From Mesobacillus foraminis (GTDB taxonomy: Bacteria; Bacillota; Bacilli; Bacillales; Cytobacillaceae), in the NCBI RefSeq assembly GCF_004340465.1, contig NZ_SLVV01000011.1, positions 62,001 to 126,000 of the forward strand: a stretch of DNA of 64,000 nucleotides, read 5' to 3'. Below the pieces are notes generated by a model. The model worked only from the letters and a program-made list of their open reading frames with translations, was not told the DNA's origin and made no database searches. Numbering within the stretch: the first letter of the stretch is position 1; the number at the start of each line of letters is the position of its first letter. Made by a program: the position numbers and the translations under genes. Shown in pieces: positions 8,437 to 16,985 of this stretch.

Positions 8437-8468
8437 AAAAGAGGCGCAGGCCCAGTCCGCGCCTTTTA
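8437..8468 (+). terminator. Attenuator/terminator between liaH and liaF
   Basis: AAAAG(AG)GCGC / GCGCCTTTTA stem with an 11-nt loop and a weak T run. It probably gives partial read-through, as between liaIH and the downstream regulatory genes in other Bacilli. Confidence 0.6.
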
Positions 8469-8504
8469 TCTCCATTTTACCTCGCCAGAAAGGAGGAAAA
8501 GATC

Positions 8505-9239
8505 GTGCTAGGCAAAATGAAAAATGATTATATCAGCTGGATTGTCTTGCTTGGAGCCTTGCTTCTGCTGCTTGAAATCTCCTTCTTTAATACAGGATTG
8601 ATCTTTTCCCTCTTTGTGTCGGGGGCAATGATCTACATGGGGCGGAAGGCCAGGCGCCGATCCTTTGGGAAGCTCCTGTTTTGGGTAGGGTTGTTTATTT
8701 TAGGAACCAGTGTGATTGGTATGATGACGTTCCGATTTTTCCTGCTGGCCATCCTGATTTATATCCTCATCCAGTTTGCCCAGTCGAAGAAGAATCCTGA
8801 AGTGATTCGTCCGGTCGTAGAGGAGCCAAAGCCTGTTTCACCGGAAACAACGCTGGTGGAACAGTCCCCATTATTTAAAAATACATTTTTCGGCCACCAG
8901 AAAACGCCTGAACATGTATACGAATGGGATGACATCAATATTCTTGCCGGAGTGGGAGACAGTATCATTGATTTAAGCTATACTGTGCTTCCAAAAGGCG
9001 AGACCGTTATTTTTATCCGGAATATCATTGGTAATATAAAAATCTTTGTTCCATATGATATGGAAGTAAATATCCGGCATTCAACACTGGCCGGCGCCGC
9101 CGATGTGCTTGACCATCACCAGGACCGGGCATTTAACCAGTCACTGGTCTTAAAAACTCCCGGGTATGAGCAGGCGGAACAGAAAATTAAAATTTTCACC
9201 TCAATGCTGATTGGTGATATAGAGGTGAAAAGAATATGA
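8505..9239 (+). CDS. liaF: LiaF, negative regulator of LiaS
   Basis: A 244-residue protein with four membrane segments in residues about 10-90. The C-terminal cytoplasmic domain (about 125-244) is of the cell-wall-active-antibiotic-response type (DDINILAGVGDSIIDLSYTVLPKGETVIFIRNIIGNIKIFVPYDMEV). LiaF restrains the kinase LiaS in the absence of envelope stress. The GTG start at 8505 has AGGAGG 8 nt upstream. The stop overlaps the liaS ATG by 4 bp, so the two are translationally coupled. B. subtilis has liaG between liaH and liaF; it is absent here. Confidence 0.92.
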   Translation: MLGKMKNDYISWIVLLGALLLLLEISFFNTGLIFSLFVSGAMIYMGRKARRRSFGKLLFWVGLFILGTSVIGMMTFRFFLLAILIYILIQFAQSKKNPEVIRPVVEEPKPVSPETTLVEQSPLFKNTFFGHQKTPEHVYEWDDINILAGVGDSIIDLSYTVLPKGETVIFIRNIIGNIKIFVPYDMEVNIRHSTLAGAADVLDHHQDRAFNQSLVLKTPGYEQAEQKIKIFTSMLIGDIEVKRI

Positions 9240-10306
9240 GCGGTGTCCAGCGTCAAATTTTATGGGGATTTTCCCTCAGTCTCTTGCTTTTTATCTTTTT
9301 GACGGGCTCCTATTTCTTTGTCCATCCTCTCAAGAACTGGATGGAACTGTGGGAATTGGAGCTGATGGATATTCCGTTCATCCTGTTTACTGCAACGGTA
9401 AGCCTGGGCTCCGGCATGCTTTTTGGCGTGGTTTCCGGTGTTTATTGGCGCCGGCAGCTTCAAACGGTGGACAGCTGGCTGTTTCAGCTGGAGGAAGGCC
9501 GGCAGCCGGATCCTGGCCAGTCAGCGCTGCCTCCTGAAATCAGCGGCATTTCCGGAAGGGTCCAAAGAGTCCGGAAACAAATTTCTGAAAAGGCCATGCT
9601 CTCCCAGCGGCTGGCGACGGAAAAGGCCGAGGAGCAGGAAACGCGGATTCAGGAGATGATTTCGCAGGAACGGAACCGCCTGGCCCGCGAGCTGCATGAC
9701 TCTGTGAGCCAGCAGCTGTTCGCGGCATCCATGATGATGTCCGCCATTTTAGAAACGAAAGCGCTGTCCGAAAGTGAAGAAACGACCCCGGCTCAGGAAC
9801 GGGAAGCCAAGCAGTTAAAGATGGTCGAGGAAATGATTCACAAATCGCAGCTGGAAATGAGAGCTTTGCTCCTGCATCTGCGGCCGGCCGATTTGAAAGG
9901 GAAATCGCTGCAGGCAGGAATTGAAGAACTGATGATGGAATTAACACAGAAAGTCACCATGAATATCCTCTGGAAGGTGGAAGCGTTCCCGCTTGATAAG
10001 GGAGTCGAGGACCATTTGTTCCGAATTCTCCAGGAATCTGTTTCAAATACACTTCGCCATTCACAAGCCTCCAAATTAGACGTATTGCTCATCAAGAGAG
10101 ATGAAATGGTCATTATGCGGGTGTCCGATGACGGCATCGGCTTTGATGTTGAGGAATCAAGGGCTGGCTCCTACGGGCTCCAGAATATGCACGAACGTGC
10201 CGGTGAAATTGGCGGCACGCTAAAGATTATCTCAATTAAAAATAAAGGAACCAAGCTGGAAGTGAAGGTTCCAATTTTAAATGTGGCAGGTGGGGACAAT
10301 GATTAG
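9236..10306 (+). CDS. liaS: Sensor histidine kinase LiaS
   Basis: A 356-residue NarL-type histidine kinase. Two membrane segments (about 6-27 and 43-66) flank a very short extracellular loop, the intramembrane-sensing layout. HAMP-like linker and coiled coil follow to about 145. HisKA_3 has the phospho-accepting His154 in [13 protein letters not shown], and HATPase_c has N, G1 (SDDGIGFD) and G2 (GLQNMHERA) boxes at about 260-345. It senses envelope stress through LiaF and phosphorylates LiaR. It overlaps liaF by 4 bp and liaR by 8 bp. Confidence 0.95.
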   Translation: MSGVQRQILWGFSLSLLLFIFLTGSYFFVHPLKNWMELWELELMDIPFILFTATVSLGSGMLFGVVSGVYWRRQLQTVDSWLFQLEEGRQPDPGQSALPPEISGISGRVQRVRKQISEKAMLSQRLATEKAEEQETRIQEMISQERNRLARELHDSVSQQLFAASMMMSAILETKALSESEETTPAQEREAKQLKMVEEMIHKSQLEMRALLLHLRPADLKGKSLQAGIEELMMELTQKVTMNILWKVEAFPLDKGVEDHLFRILQESVSNTLRHSQASKLDVLLIKRDEMVIMRVSDDGIGFDVEESRAGSYGLQNMHERAGEIGGTLKIISIKNKGTKLEVKVPILNVAGGDND

Positions 10307-10931
10307 AGTTGTATTTGTCGACGATCACGAAATGGTGAGGATCGGGGTGTCATCGTATTTATCGGCACAGCCTGATATCGAGATCGTGGGGGAAGCCGAT
10401 AATGGCCGGACAGGGGCAGAGCTCGCACTGAAGCTGAGGCCGGATATCATCCTGATGGACCTGGTCATGAAGGAAATGGACGGAATCGAGGCGACGAGAA
10501 GGATCATCGAGGAATGGCCGGAAGCCAAGATTATTGTCGTTACCAGCTTCCTGGATGATGAAAAGGTATATCCTGCTCTGGAGGCCGGCGCAACGAGCTA
10601 TATGCTTAAGACCTCAAAAGCCAGCGATATCGCCAACGCCGTACGAGCTACATATAGCGGAAAGCCGGTCCTCGAGCCTGAAGTGACCGGGAAAATGATG
10701 ATGAAAATGCGCCAAAAACCAACAACGGACCTTCACGAGGAACTCACCGAGCGCGAGATGGAAGTCCTCCTGCTTATGACCGAAGGAAAAACCAATCAGG
10801 AAATTGCCGATGATCTGTTCATCGCCTTAAAAACCGTGAAAACCCACGTCAGCAATATCCTCAGCAAGCTGCAGGTCCAGGACCGGACGCAAGCGGTGAT
10901 TTATGCCTTTAAGCATTCGCTTGTGAAGTAG
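10299..10931 (+). CDS. liaR: Response regulator LiaR
   Basis: A 210-residue NarL/LuxR-family response regulator. The receiver domain (1-120) has the acidic pair D8-D9, phospho-acceptor D54 ([13 protein letters not shown]) and the switch Thr/Lys at VVTSF and LKTS. The C-terminal LuxR-type HTH (about 145-205) contains [43 protein letters not shown]. It activates liaI transcription. The ATG at 10299 is used ([11 protein letters not shown]) because upstream in-frame codons do not fit the family N-terminus. It overlaps liaS and ends the operon before a strong terminator. Confidence 0.95.
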   Translation: MIRVVFVDDHEMVRIGVSSYLSAQPDIEIVGEADNGRTGAELALKLRPDIILMDLVMKEMDGIEATRRIIEEWPEAKIIVVTSFLDDEKVYPALEAGATSYMLKTSKASDIANAVRATYSGKPVLEPEVTGKMMMKMRQKPTTDLHEELTEREMEVLLLMTEGKTNQEIADDLFIALKTVKTHVSNILSKLQVQDRTQAVIYAFKHSLVK

Positions 10932-10986
10932 GCTGGCCCGGTTTAGTGGCTACAGTTACCACTTTGACAATACCTTTAAAATAACC

Positions 10987-11022
10987 AAAGGTCGTTATGA
11001 ATTCTCATAGCGGCCTTTTTTT
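10987..11022 (+). terminator. Rho-independent terminator of the lia operon
   Basis: AAAGGTCGTTATGA / TCATAGCGGCCTTT stem with a 4-nt loop followed by TTTTTTT. Confidence 0.92.
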
Positions 11023-11090
11023 ATGGGGAGGCAACCATGGGAGCCTCATAACGCCTGGGAACATGTCCTATTGAAATTAGTCCGGCAGTT

Positions 11091-11575
11091 TAGGATAGTA
11101 AATCAGGAGTTTGAAAAATAAAGTGCCTGGTTTGGAAAATAAGAAGGATCGGGGTGCGGACACGAAGTGCTTGGAAAATAAAAGGCTCTGGTTGAAAAAT
11201 AAAATGGTCCCTTTGGAAAATAAAACAGCAGATTAGGATAGTAAACCGGGAGTTTGAAAAATAAAGTGCCTGGTTTGGAATATAAGAAGGACCGGGGTGC
11301 GGAAACGGAGTGCTTGGAAAATAAAAGGCTCTGGTTGAAAAATAAAATGGTCCCTTTGGAAAATAAAACAGCAGATAAGGATAGGAAACCGGGAGTTTGA
11401 AAAATAAAGTGCCTGGTTTGGAAAATAAAAAAGGATTGGGATTCGGACACGAAGTGCTTGGAAAATAAAAGGCTCTGGTTGAAAAATAAAATGGTCCCTT
11501 TGGAAAATAAAACAGCAGATTAGGATAGGAAACCGGGATTTCGAAAATAAAGTGCCTGGTTTGGAAAAAAAGGGC
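11091..11575. repeat. Tandem array, 143-bp unit, about 3.4 copies
   Basis: The landmark TAGGATAG(T/G)AAACCGGGA recurs at 11091, 11234, 11377 and 11521, giving a period of 143-144 bp. Each unit is itself built of five or so spaced copies of TTGGAAAATAAA or TTGAAAAATAAA. The period is not a multiple of three, so the long open frames running through it on the minus strand do not encode a periodic protein. Copies differ at several positions, so the array is not brand new. From the lia terminator to 11812 no gene is credible. Confidence 0.9.
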
Positions 11576-11812
11576 TCGGAGTACGTCCGCAGAGTGCTCG
11601 AAAAACATTTGCATTGAGCAGCATATGCTGCTTTAATAAGTCACTTGAACTACTATATTTCTATAACATCCAACGAACCTTAAAAATACAGAATGTAACA
11701 GATCTCACCTTCATTCCTAAGTATTCGGAGCTTCCCCCGAGCAAGACCGCCGCACCACTCGGACCCCCCTTCCGAACCCTTCATAATCCCGTGGAAATCC
11801 GCTGTTCATAAG
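11576..11812. other. Non-coding interval after the 143-bp array
   Basis: No gene with start signals is seen. A decayed end of the repeat array runs to about 11600, then unremarkable sequence leads to the terminator at 11813. Confidence 0.5.
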
Positions 11813-11842
11813 AAAAAGAGGCCAATTTATAGCCTCTTTAAT
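11813..11842 (-). terminator. Terminator of the 67-aa hypothetical gene
   Basis: AAAGAGGC-CAATTTATA-GCCTCTTT hairpin. On the minus strand it is followed by CTTTTT. Its arm overlaps the 3' end of the gene at 11838. Confidence 0.75.
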
Positions 11843-12041
11843 CTATTCGTTTCATTTGTGGATCCAGCCCGCCCAGCCGGTAGAGCATTTCGCTGAGGGC
11901 GAGGGAAATCACTTCGCGTTCGGCGACATCTCCGCCAAAGGTTAAGGCTGCATCCGCAGTATTATGATCCTCGGAAAGTTTTTCTTTAATTTTTTCACAC
12001 ATCCATAGTTGGTAGTCAGATAGTTCGAGTTTTTTGTGCAT
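11838..12041 (-). CDS. Small hypothetical protein (67 aa)
   Basis: A 67-residue soluble protein, MHKKLELSDYQLWMCEKI..., predicted helical, ending LGGLDPQMKRID. The ATG at 12041 is preceded by AAGGAGTG at a suitable distance. Longer upstream in-frame starts lack one. I do not recognise the family. It is monocistronic, with its own terminator, and reads away from the long non-coding interval that follows. Confidence 0.65.
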   Translation of the reverse strand: MHKKLELSDYQLWMCEKIKEKLSEDHNTADAALTFGGDVAEREVISLALSEMLYRLGGLDPQMKRID

Positions 12042-12474
12042 TGGCCCCACTCCTTCTCTTATCATCACATTACCCGCCTGCTGGGCGTTCATAAACGCTA
12101 TTGACAAGCCTATTTCCAGTCTATTTCCTTTAAGGTTTTGTAAGAACAGTAAATTTTAACCATATAGTGAATGAGGCCAAAACTGATTGGTTCGGCCGAA
12201 AACGAATGGTATTGCCAAAAGAAAAATAGGAACAAGAGGGGAAGGGGACAAAAATCAGTTTTCGACTAGAAACGAAAAACAAATTTTTAACCAGACCGTG
12301 AAAGAGGGGCAAACAACTGGTCCGACAAAAAAATAATAAATACCTTCAACCTCTGGTGATTCTGGGGCCTATTTTTGTTTGAGAAAACAAACATGACTGG
12401 CTCCCGATTAAATCTTGTACCAATTTTTAAAAATAAAACTGTGCCTTGTCTCATATGTATAAAGAAGGCTAAAA
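12042..12474. other. Non-coding interval, AT-rich
   Basis: About 430 bp between divergent genes. Short ORFs lack ribosome-binding sites. Several degenerate copies of GAAAACGAA / GAAACGAAAAAC are present, but I see no clear promoter or structured RNA. Confidence 0.4.
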
Positions 12475-12492
12475 GTGCAGAGGGGAGACGGC

Positions 12493-13818
12493 ATGAAGTT
12501 ATTTTTGCGAGGCGTAATGGTGTTGGTACTGGCAGCCTTTGTCAGTGAGTGTGCAGAGTTTCTGATTAATATGATTCTGGCCAGGGAGCTGGGGGAAAGC
12601 GGCATGGGCCGTTACATGACGGTGCTTCCGCTGATTTTCTTGATTATGATGCTCGCGAGCTTTGAACTCCCGGTTTCCATCTCTAAAATCGTAGCTGAAA
12701 AGGATGCGAAGTACCATCAAAAGATGCTCAGGGATGTCCTGCATCTTACGATCGTCCTTTCTGCTGCTTTGTTTGTTGTTGTTGCGGTCGGAATGCCGTT
12801 TGTGCCGATCTTTGACTCATACCCTCCATTTTTGAAATGGATGGTGCTGTTCATGATTCCCCTTGTTTCCTTTTCATCGATTGCACGAGGCTATTTTATG
12901 GGGAAAGAGGACATGGGGAAAATTGCCCTTGCCAATTTGCTGCGGAGGCTGATCCAGCTTTTGCTGCTGGTGGGGGTCTATCAGTTTTTTGAGTTTGAGA
13001 GGCCGACAGCCCTTCTTGTGGCGTTTTTCACCCTGGCAGCGAGCGAGCTTGTTGTTTTCTTATATTTGTTTTATTTTTTTATCGTAAGCTATCAGAATTT
13101 GAAGGTCCTTCCGAGGGAAAGTCTTGGAAGGAAAGAGCTCAGGAAGGATCTGGTGGCAATTTCCGGGCCGACGACGGCACTGAGAATCTTCCATTCTCTG
13201 ACCCATGCGGTGCAGCCGTTTTTGATTAAAGCGGCTATTATCCAGGCGGGGGTACCGGCGGAAGCGGCAAATGACCAGTTTGGAATGCTGGCAGGGGTCG
13301 CGATGTCCATTGGGTTCTTCCCGGCGTTTATTGCCCATTCCTTTATGGTGATCCTGATCCCCACCGTGGCCAAGCACCACGCCGCCGGAGAGCATGGCAA
13401 ACTGCAGAAGCTTCTCCAGCATGTAATGCTGCTCACCTTGTTTTACGGAGTCCCGGCAGTGGGGGTGTTCTATTTTTATGCCGAGCCGCTGACCAGCCTG
13501 TTTTTCCATTCCGACAATGCAGCGTACTACCTGCAGCTGCTCTGGCCGTATTTTCTCTTGCATTATTTTATAATCCCGATGCAGGCTTATCTGATTGGCC
13601 TTGGCCTTCTGAAGGATGCGTTTATCCATACCGTCTGGGCGACCATTGTTTCCTACACCACCATCTATCTTCTTGGCTCGCAGCCGGAGTGGCAGATGGC
13701 AGGAGTCATTGTCGGGATGAATGCAGGCACGGTTCTGCTGACGCTGCTGCATTTTCTTACAGTCTGTAAAAAAATCGGCGTGGCCTGGGCATCGAAGGCA
13801 GAACCGAAAAATACTTAA
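12493..13818 (+). CDS. MOP-superfamily flippase (SpoVB/MurJ-like polysaccharide exporter)
   Basis: A 441-residue integral membrane protein with 12 or more hydrophobic segments across its length. It starts MKLFLRGVMVLVLAAFVSECAEFLINMILAREL, typical of the SpoVB/oligosaccharide-flippase group, followed by FELPVSISKIVAEKDA. Relatives move lipid-linked sugars or peptidoglycan precursors across the membrane, and SpoVB acts in spore cortex synthesis. No glycosyltransferases are nearby, so a spore-cortex type role is more likely than capsule export, but this is inference. The ATG at 12493 follows GAGGGGAGA; an upstream GTG at 12475 is less likely. Confidence 0.88.
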   Translation: MKLFLRGVMVLVLAAFVSECAEFLINMILARELGESGMGRYMTVLPLIFLIMMLASFELPVSISKIVAEKDAKYHQKMLRDVLHLTIVLSAALFVVVAVGMPFVPIFDSYPPFLKWMVLFMIPLVSFSSIARGYFMGKEDMGKIALANLLRRLIQLLLLVGVYQFFEFERPTALLVAFFTLAASELVVFLYLFYFFIVSYQNLKVLPRESLGRKELRKDLVAISGPTTALRIFHSLTHAVQPFLIKAAIIQAGVPAEAANDQFGMLAGVAMSIGFFPAFIAHSFMVILIPTVAKHHAAGEHGKLQKLLQHVMLLTLFYGVPAVGVFYFYAEPLTSLFFHSDNAAYYLQLLWPYFLLHYFIIPMQAYLIGLGLLKDAFIHTVWATIVSYTTIYLLGSQPEWQMAGVIVGMNAGTVLLTLLHFLTVCKKIGVAWASKAEPKNT

Positions 13819-13868
13819 AGGTTTTTCCATGTTATTGTCGAAATGCTTAACTGAAGGGGGTGACCGGC

Positions 13869-14309
13869 GTGGATAAGGTCCTGCGCGGGCACCATCTCCT
13901 CTGCGTCCATGGCTTCAGGGGGATGGGGTACAGCCCGGGTTTTATCAAGAAAATGGAGGGGATTGTGAAGGATGTCAGGGACCGGGAAAAGGATTTCCCG
14001 ATCAAAGTGGTTGCTGCCTTTGATGATGCCTGCATGTCCTGCCCTCACCAGGGGAAAACGGAGTGTGAAGCCAGTGAAGGTTCAAATGAGCACGTCCTTT
14101 TTATGGATCGCAAGGTGATTCATCATCTTGGGCTGGAGGAAGGAAAAGCTTATGCGAAATCGGCCCTCCTCACACGGACCGCTGAAAGGGTGTCTCCGGA
14201 TGATCTTGACTATTTGTGTGAAAATTGTTCATGGCTGAAGTATGGCGTCTGCAAGGAAGGGATTGCCGAGCTGAGGGAAGCTTACAGGCCGTATAAGGAA
14301 AAGGCTTGA
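13869..14309 (+). CDS. DUF1284 domain protein
   Basis: A 146-residue cytoplasmic protein of the DUF1284 family, opening LRGHHLLCVHGFRGMGYS. It contains Cys clusters CMSCPHQGKTEC (about 56-67) and CENCSWLKYGVC (about 118-129), suggesting a metal or iron-sulfur site. Function is unknown. The GTG at 13869 is chosen because GAAGGGGG sits 8 nt upstream; an in-frame GTG at 13860 overlaps this site. It is 50 bp downstream of the flippase gene with no terminator visible, so co-transcription is possible. Confidence 0.85.
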   Translation: MDKVLRGHHLLCVHGFRGMGYSPGFIKKMEGIVKDVRDREKDFPIKVVAAFDDACMSCPHQGKTECEASEGSNEHVLFMDRKVIHHLGLEEGKAYAKSALLTRTAERVSPDDLDYLCENCSWLKYGVCKEGIAELREAYRPYKEKA

Positions 14310-14542
14310 GTATTTTTTAATCTAAAATAAAGATCTAAGTATTCCTTTTGCATCTCAAACCGGAGAGTAAAAGCCTCCTGATAAACTTGAACGCCACATA
14401 AAGGTCTATATTGCCAGCAAACTAGTGTCCCAGAGTCAGAGACTTTGGGGTATTTTTCAATGTTTGGGATTGTATAGGCACTGGATTGATTTAACATTTA
14501 ATGAGCCGAACATTGCACAGAATGAAAAATAGTACAGAGAAC

Positions 14543-14590
14543 AAAGTCAGCAAGTTCATTCCATATGAACGGAGAGGCAGCACTGACTTT
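14543..14590 (+). other. Long two-step hairpin upstream of the oxidoreductase gene
   Basis: AAAGTCAG at 14543-14550 pairs with CTGACTTT at 14583-14590, and within it GTTCAT pairs with ATGAAC. It ends in TTTT and could be a terminator for the DUF1284 transcript or a leader element. The 310-bp gap 14310-14619 otherwise holds no supported gene. Confidence 0.45.
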
Positions 14591-14619
14591 TGGCAGCTTT
14601 GAAAATTGGGAGGGAAGAT

Positions 14620-15708
14620 ATGCTTAGGAAAATTTCATTCAGCATCATTGGCGGTGCCGGCTTCAGGGCCCAATATTATTTAAGGATTGCACAAGCATTG
14701 CCGGATTTATTTCATGTGGCCGGCATGGTGGTGAGAGATGGAGAAAAAGGCGGGGAAATGGAGCGGAAGTGGGGAGTGAAGACCTACAGGAATATGGAAC
14801 TGCTCCTTACAAAGGAGAAGCCGGACTTTGTGGTTTTGTCTGTAAGTGGTTCTGAGTGTGCGCAGTCCTTATTTCAATTAGCGGACACTGGTATACCTGT
14901 TCTGACTGAGACGCCGCCAGGCCAGAATCTGGATGACCTGCTGGCCCTTCATGAAAGGCTGACAGTCAACGGGGCAATGGTCCAGGTAGCGGAGCAATAT
15001 CATCTTCATCCACTGAATCAGGCGAGGCTGGCGCTGATTGACTCGGGCCGCCTGGGGGAGATTACTCAGGCAACGGTCTCTGTCTCTCATATGTATCATG
15101 GAGCCAGCCTGATCCGGAAGATGCTTGGAATCCAATTTGAGGAGGCAGAAATAAAAGCGATAAGGTTCACCTCTCCCATTTTGGCAGGACCGGACCGAAT
15201 GGGGCCGCCAAGGGAGGAGAAAACTTTATTTACAGAGCGTGATCTCGCCTGGATCCAGTTTGGGGAAAAGCTTGGAATCTATGATTTTACCAAAGATCAG
15301 CACCGGTCCTGGATTCGCTCCAATCATCTATCCGTCAGAGGTGTAAAGGGGGAGCTGTTTGATAGTCAGGTGAAACTATTGAGTGATTTTGCGACACCGC
15401 TTCCCCTTGAACTGAAACGCATTAACAGAGGAGAAGGTGAGAATCAGGAAGGTTATTATTTGGCAGGGATCATTGCCGGCGAAAGCTGGGTGTACCGAAA
15501 TCCGTTTGCTCCTGCCAGACTCTACGACGATGAAATTGCCATTGCCGCCTGCCTGCAGAAGATGGCGGATTATATCTCCGGGGGTCCGGATTTTTATGGC
15601 TTGCCCGATGCATCCCAGGATTGCTATATCGGCTTCAAGATAGAGGAGGCGATTGCAACAGGTGAAACCGTAAAGGTGAGCCGGCAGCCGTGGGCCAGTT
15701 TTGCTTAA
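14620..15708 (+). CDS. Gfo/Idh/MocA family oxidoreductase
   Basis: A 362-residue NAD(P)-dependent oxidoreductase. The N-terminal Rossmann fold shows SIIGGAGFRAQYYLRIAQ (about 6-23), VLTETPPGQNLDDL in place of the usual CEKP motif, and a C-terminal substrate domain. The Lys of the EKP motif, usually catalytic, is replaced (TETPP), so activity may be altered or a different residue may serve. Family substrates are sugars and inositols. The ATG at 14620 has GGGAGGG 5 nt upstream. It lies near another Gfo/Idh/MocA gene and an aldo/keto reductase, suggesting sugar or polyol metabolism. Confidence 0.85.
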   Translation: MLRKISFSIIGGAGFRAQYYLRIAQALPDLFHVAGMVVRDGEKGGEMERKWGVKTYRNMELLLTKEKPDFVVLSVSGSECAQSLFQLADTGIPVLTETPPGQNLDDLLALHERLTVNGAMVQVAEQYHLHPLNQARLALIDSGRLGEITQATVSVSHMYHGASLIRKMLGIQFEEAEIKAIRFTSPILAGPDRMGPPREEKTLFTERDLAWIQFGEKLGIYDFTKDQHRSWIRSNHLSVRGVKGELFDSQVKLLSDFATPLPLELKRINRGEGENQEGYYLAGIIAGESWVYRNPFAPARLYDDEIAIAACLQKMADYISGGPDFYGLPDASQDCYIGFKIEEAIATGETVKVSRQPWASFA

Positions 15709-15980
15709 CTTTATCTTTTCCGTACTTGTTTTTCCAAAGGCCCGTCCTTTTATTGTGAAATATCTAAAATGTAGGGGAAACCTGCTGCTTACACAGTGGG
15801 CTGTGTTACTTATTTTACCCGGTATACTAAGTGTTGTAAGATGATACTAGAGTGTTTTAACACTATGCTGCTTTATCCCCTTTCTGCGGTATGGGAAGGG
15901 GGAAGTGCTATTTTATATAGTAATCTTTGAGAATATTCGAAGTTTACAGCTTGGAAATCTATTAAAAGGAGCCAGTACAT

Positions 15981-16964
15981 ATGAATTACAGAGCATTGGG
16001 CAATACAGGTTTAAAAGTAAGCGAAGTCAGTTTTGGGACCTGGGCAATCGGCGGATCCTGGGGGAAAACGAGCGATGAAGAGGCCCTCAATTCCCTGGAA
16101 AGGGCCATTGGCGAAGGAGTAAATTTCTTTGATACTGCTGATGTGTACGGTGACGGCCACAGTGAAGAATTGCTTGCAAAGGCAACGAAAGGCAAAGAGG
16201 ACAAGATCCACATTGCGACCAAATTTTGCCGGGCAGGGGATATTCATGATCCGGAGACTTATACTTATGACCGGGTTGCGGCCTATTGTGAAGCAAGCCT
16301 GAAACGCCTGAACAGGGAAGCGCTTGATTTATATCAAATTCACTGCCCGCCCATTGAAATCCTTAAGGATGGCCAGGTGTTCGAGGTTCTGGACAAGCTT
16401 CAGCAGGAAGGGAAAATCAGGAATTACGGAGTCAGCGTGGAGACCGTTGAAGAAGGCTTGCTGTGCCTGCAAAATCTGAATGTCAAAGCACTGCAGGTGA
16501 TTTTCAACATCTTCCGCCAGAAGCCTCTGGAATCCCTGCTTCCCGAAGCGAAGAAAAACGGAGTCGGCATTCTTGTCAGGCTGCCGCTGGCGAGTGGATT
16601 GTTGACTGGCAAATTTACGAAGGATCATGTTTTTGAAGAAGATGACCATCGGAATTTTAATGAACATGGTGCGGCTTTCAATGTAGGCGAAACCTTTGCA
16701 GGCCTTGGATTTGCTAAAGGGGTGGAACTGGCAGATCAGCTGGGATGGATCGCTGAAGGACGGAAATCCATGGCTTCGGCAGCGTTAAGGTGGATTCTTG
16801 ATCAGGAGGAAGTCTCCTGCATTATCCCAGGGTTCAAAAATGAAAAGCAGGTTCTTCAAAATTTGGAGGCTTTGGATGAGAGGCCGTTTACCGGGAAAGA
16901 GTTAAAAGCGCTAACTGCGTTCTATGAAGAACAGGTCAAAAGCTCTATTAGAGGACCTTATTAA
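15981..16964 (+). CDS. Aldo/keto reductase
   Basis: A 327-residue TIM-barrel NADPH-dependent reductase. The catalytic tetrad is visible: Asp51 and Tyr56 in NFFDTADVYGDGHSEE, Lys81 in IATKFC, and His near 116 in LDLYQIHCP. The C-terminal coenzyme-binding segment SAALRWILDQEEVSCIIPG is typical. AAAGGAG precedes the ATG by about 8 nt. The following gene begins 21 bp downstream with no terminator, so the two form an operon. Substrate unknown; pairing with a Gfo/Idh/MocA dehydrogenase suggests a sugar or xenobiotic carbonyl. Confidence 0.92.
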   Translation: MNYRALGNTGLKVSEVSFGTWAIGGSWGKTSDEEALNSLERAIGEGVNFFDTADVYGDGHSEELLAKATKGKEDKIHIATKFCRAGDIHDPETYTYDRVAAYCEASLKRLNREALDLYQIHCPPIEILKDGQVFEVLDKLQQEGKIRNYGVSVETVEEGLLCLQNLNVKALQVIFNIFRQKPLESLLPEAKKNGVGILVRLPLASGLLTGKFTKDHVFEEDDHRNFNEHGAAFNVGETFAGLGFAKGVELADQLGWIAEGRKSMASAALRWILDQEEVSCIIPGFKNEKQVLQNLEALDERPFTGKELKALTAFYEEQVKSSIRGPY

Positions 16965-16985
16965 TTGGTGATGGGGAGGAACATG

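Noticed and set aside
11090-11614. Minus-strand 174-aa ORF rich in Phe through the 143-bp array
   Set aside because: The unit length is not a multiple of three, and the composition follows from the TTTATTTTCCAA repeat. No start signal fits.
14282-14497. Minus-strand 71-aa ORF in the gap after the DUF1284 gene
   Set aside because: It overlaps the DUF1284 end, has no ribosome-binding site and no recognisable family.
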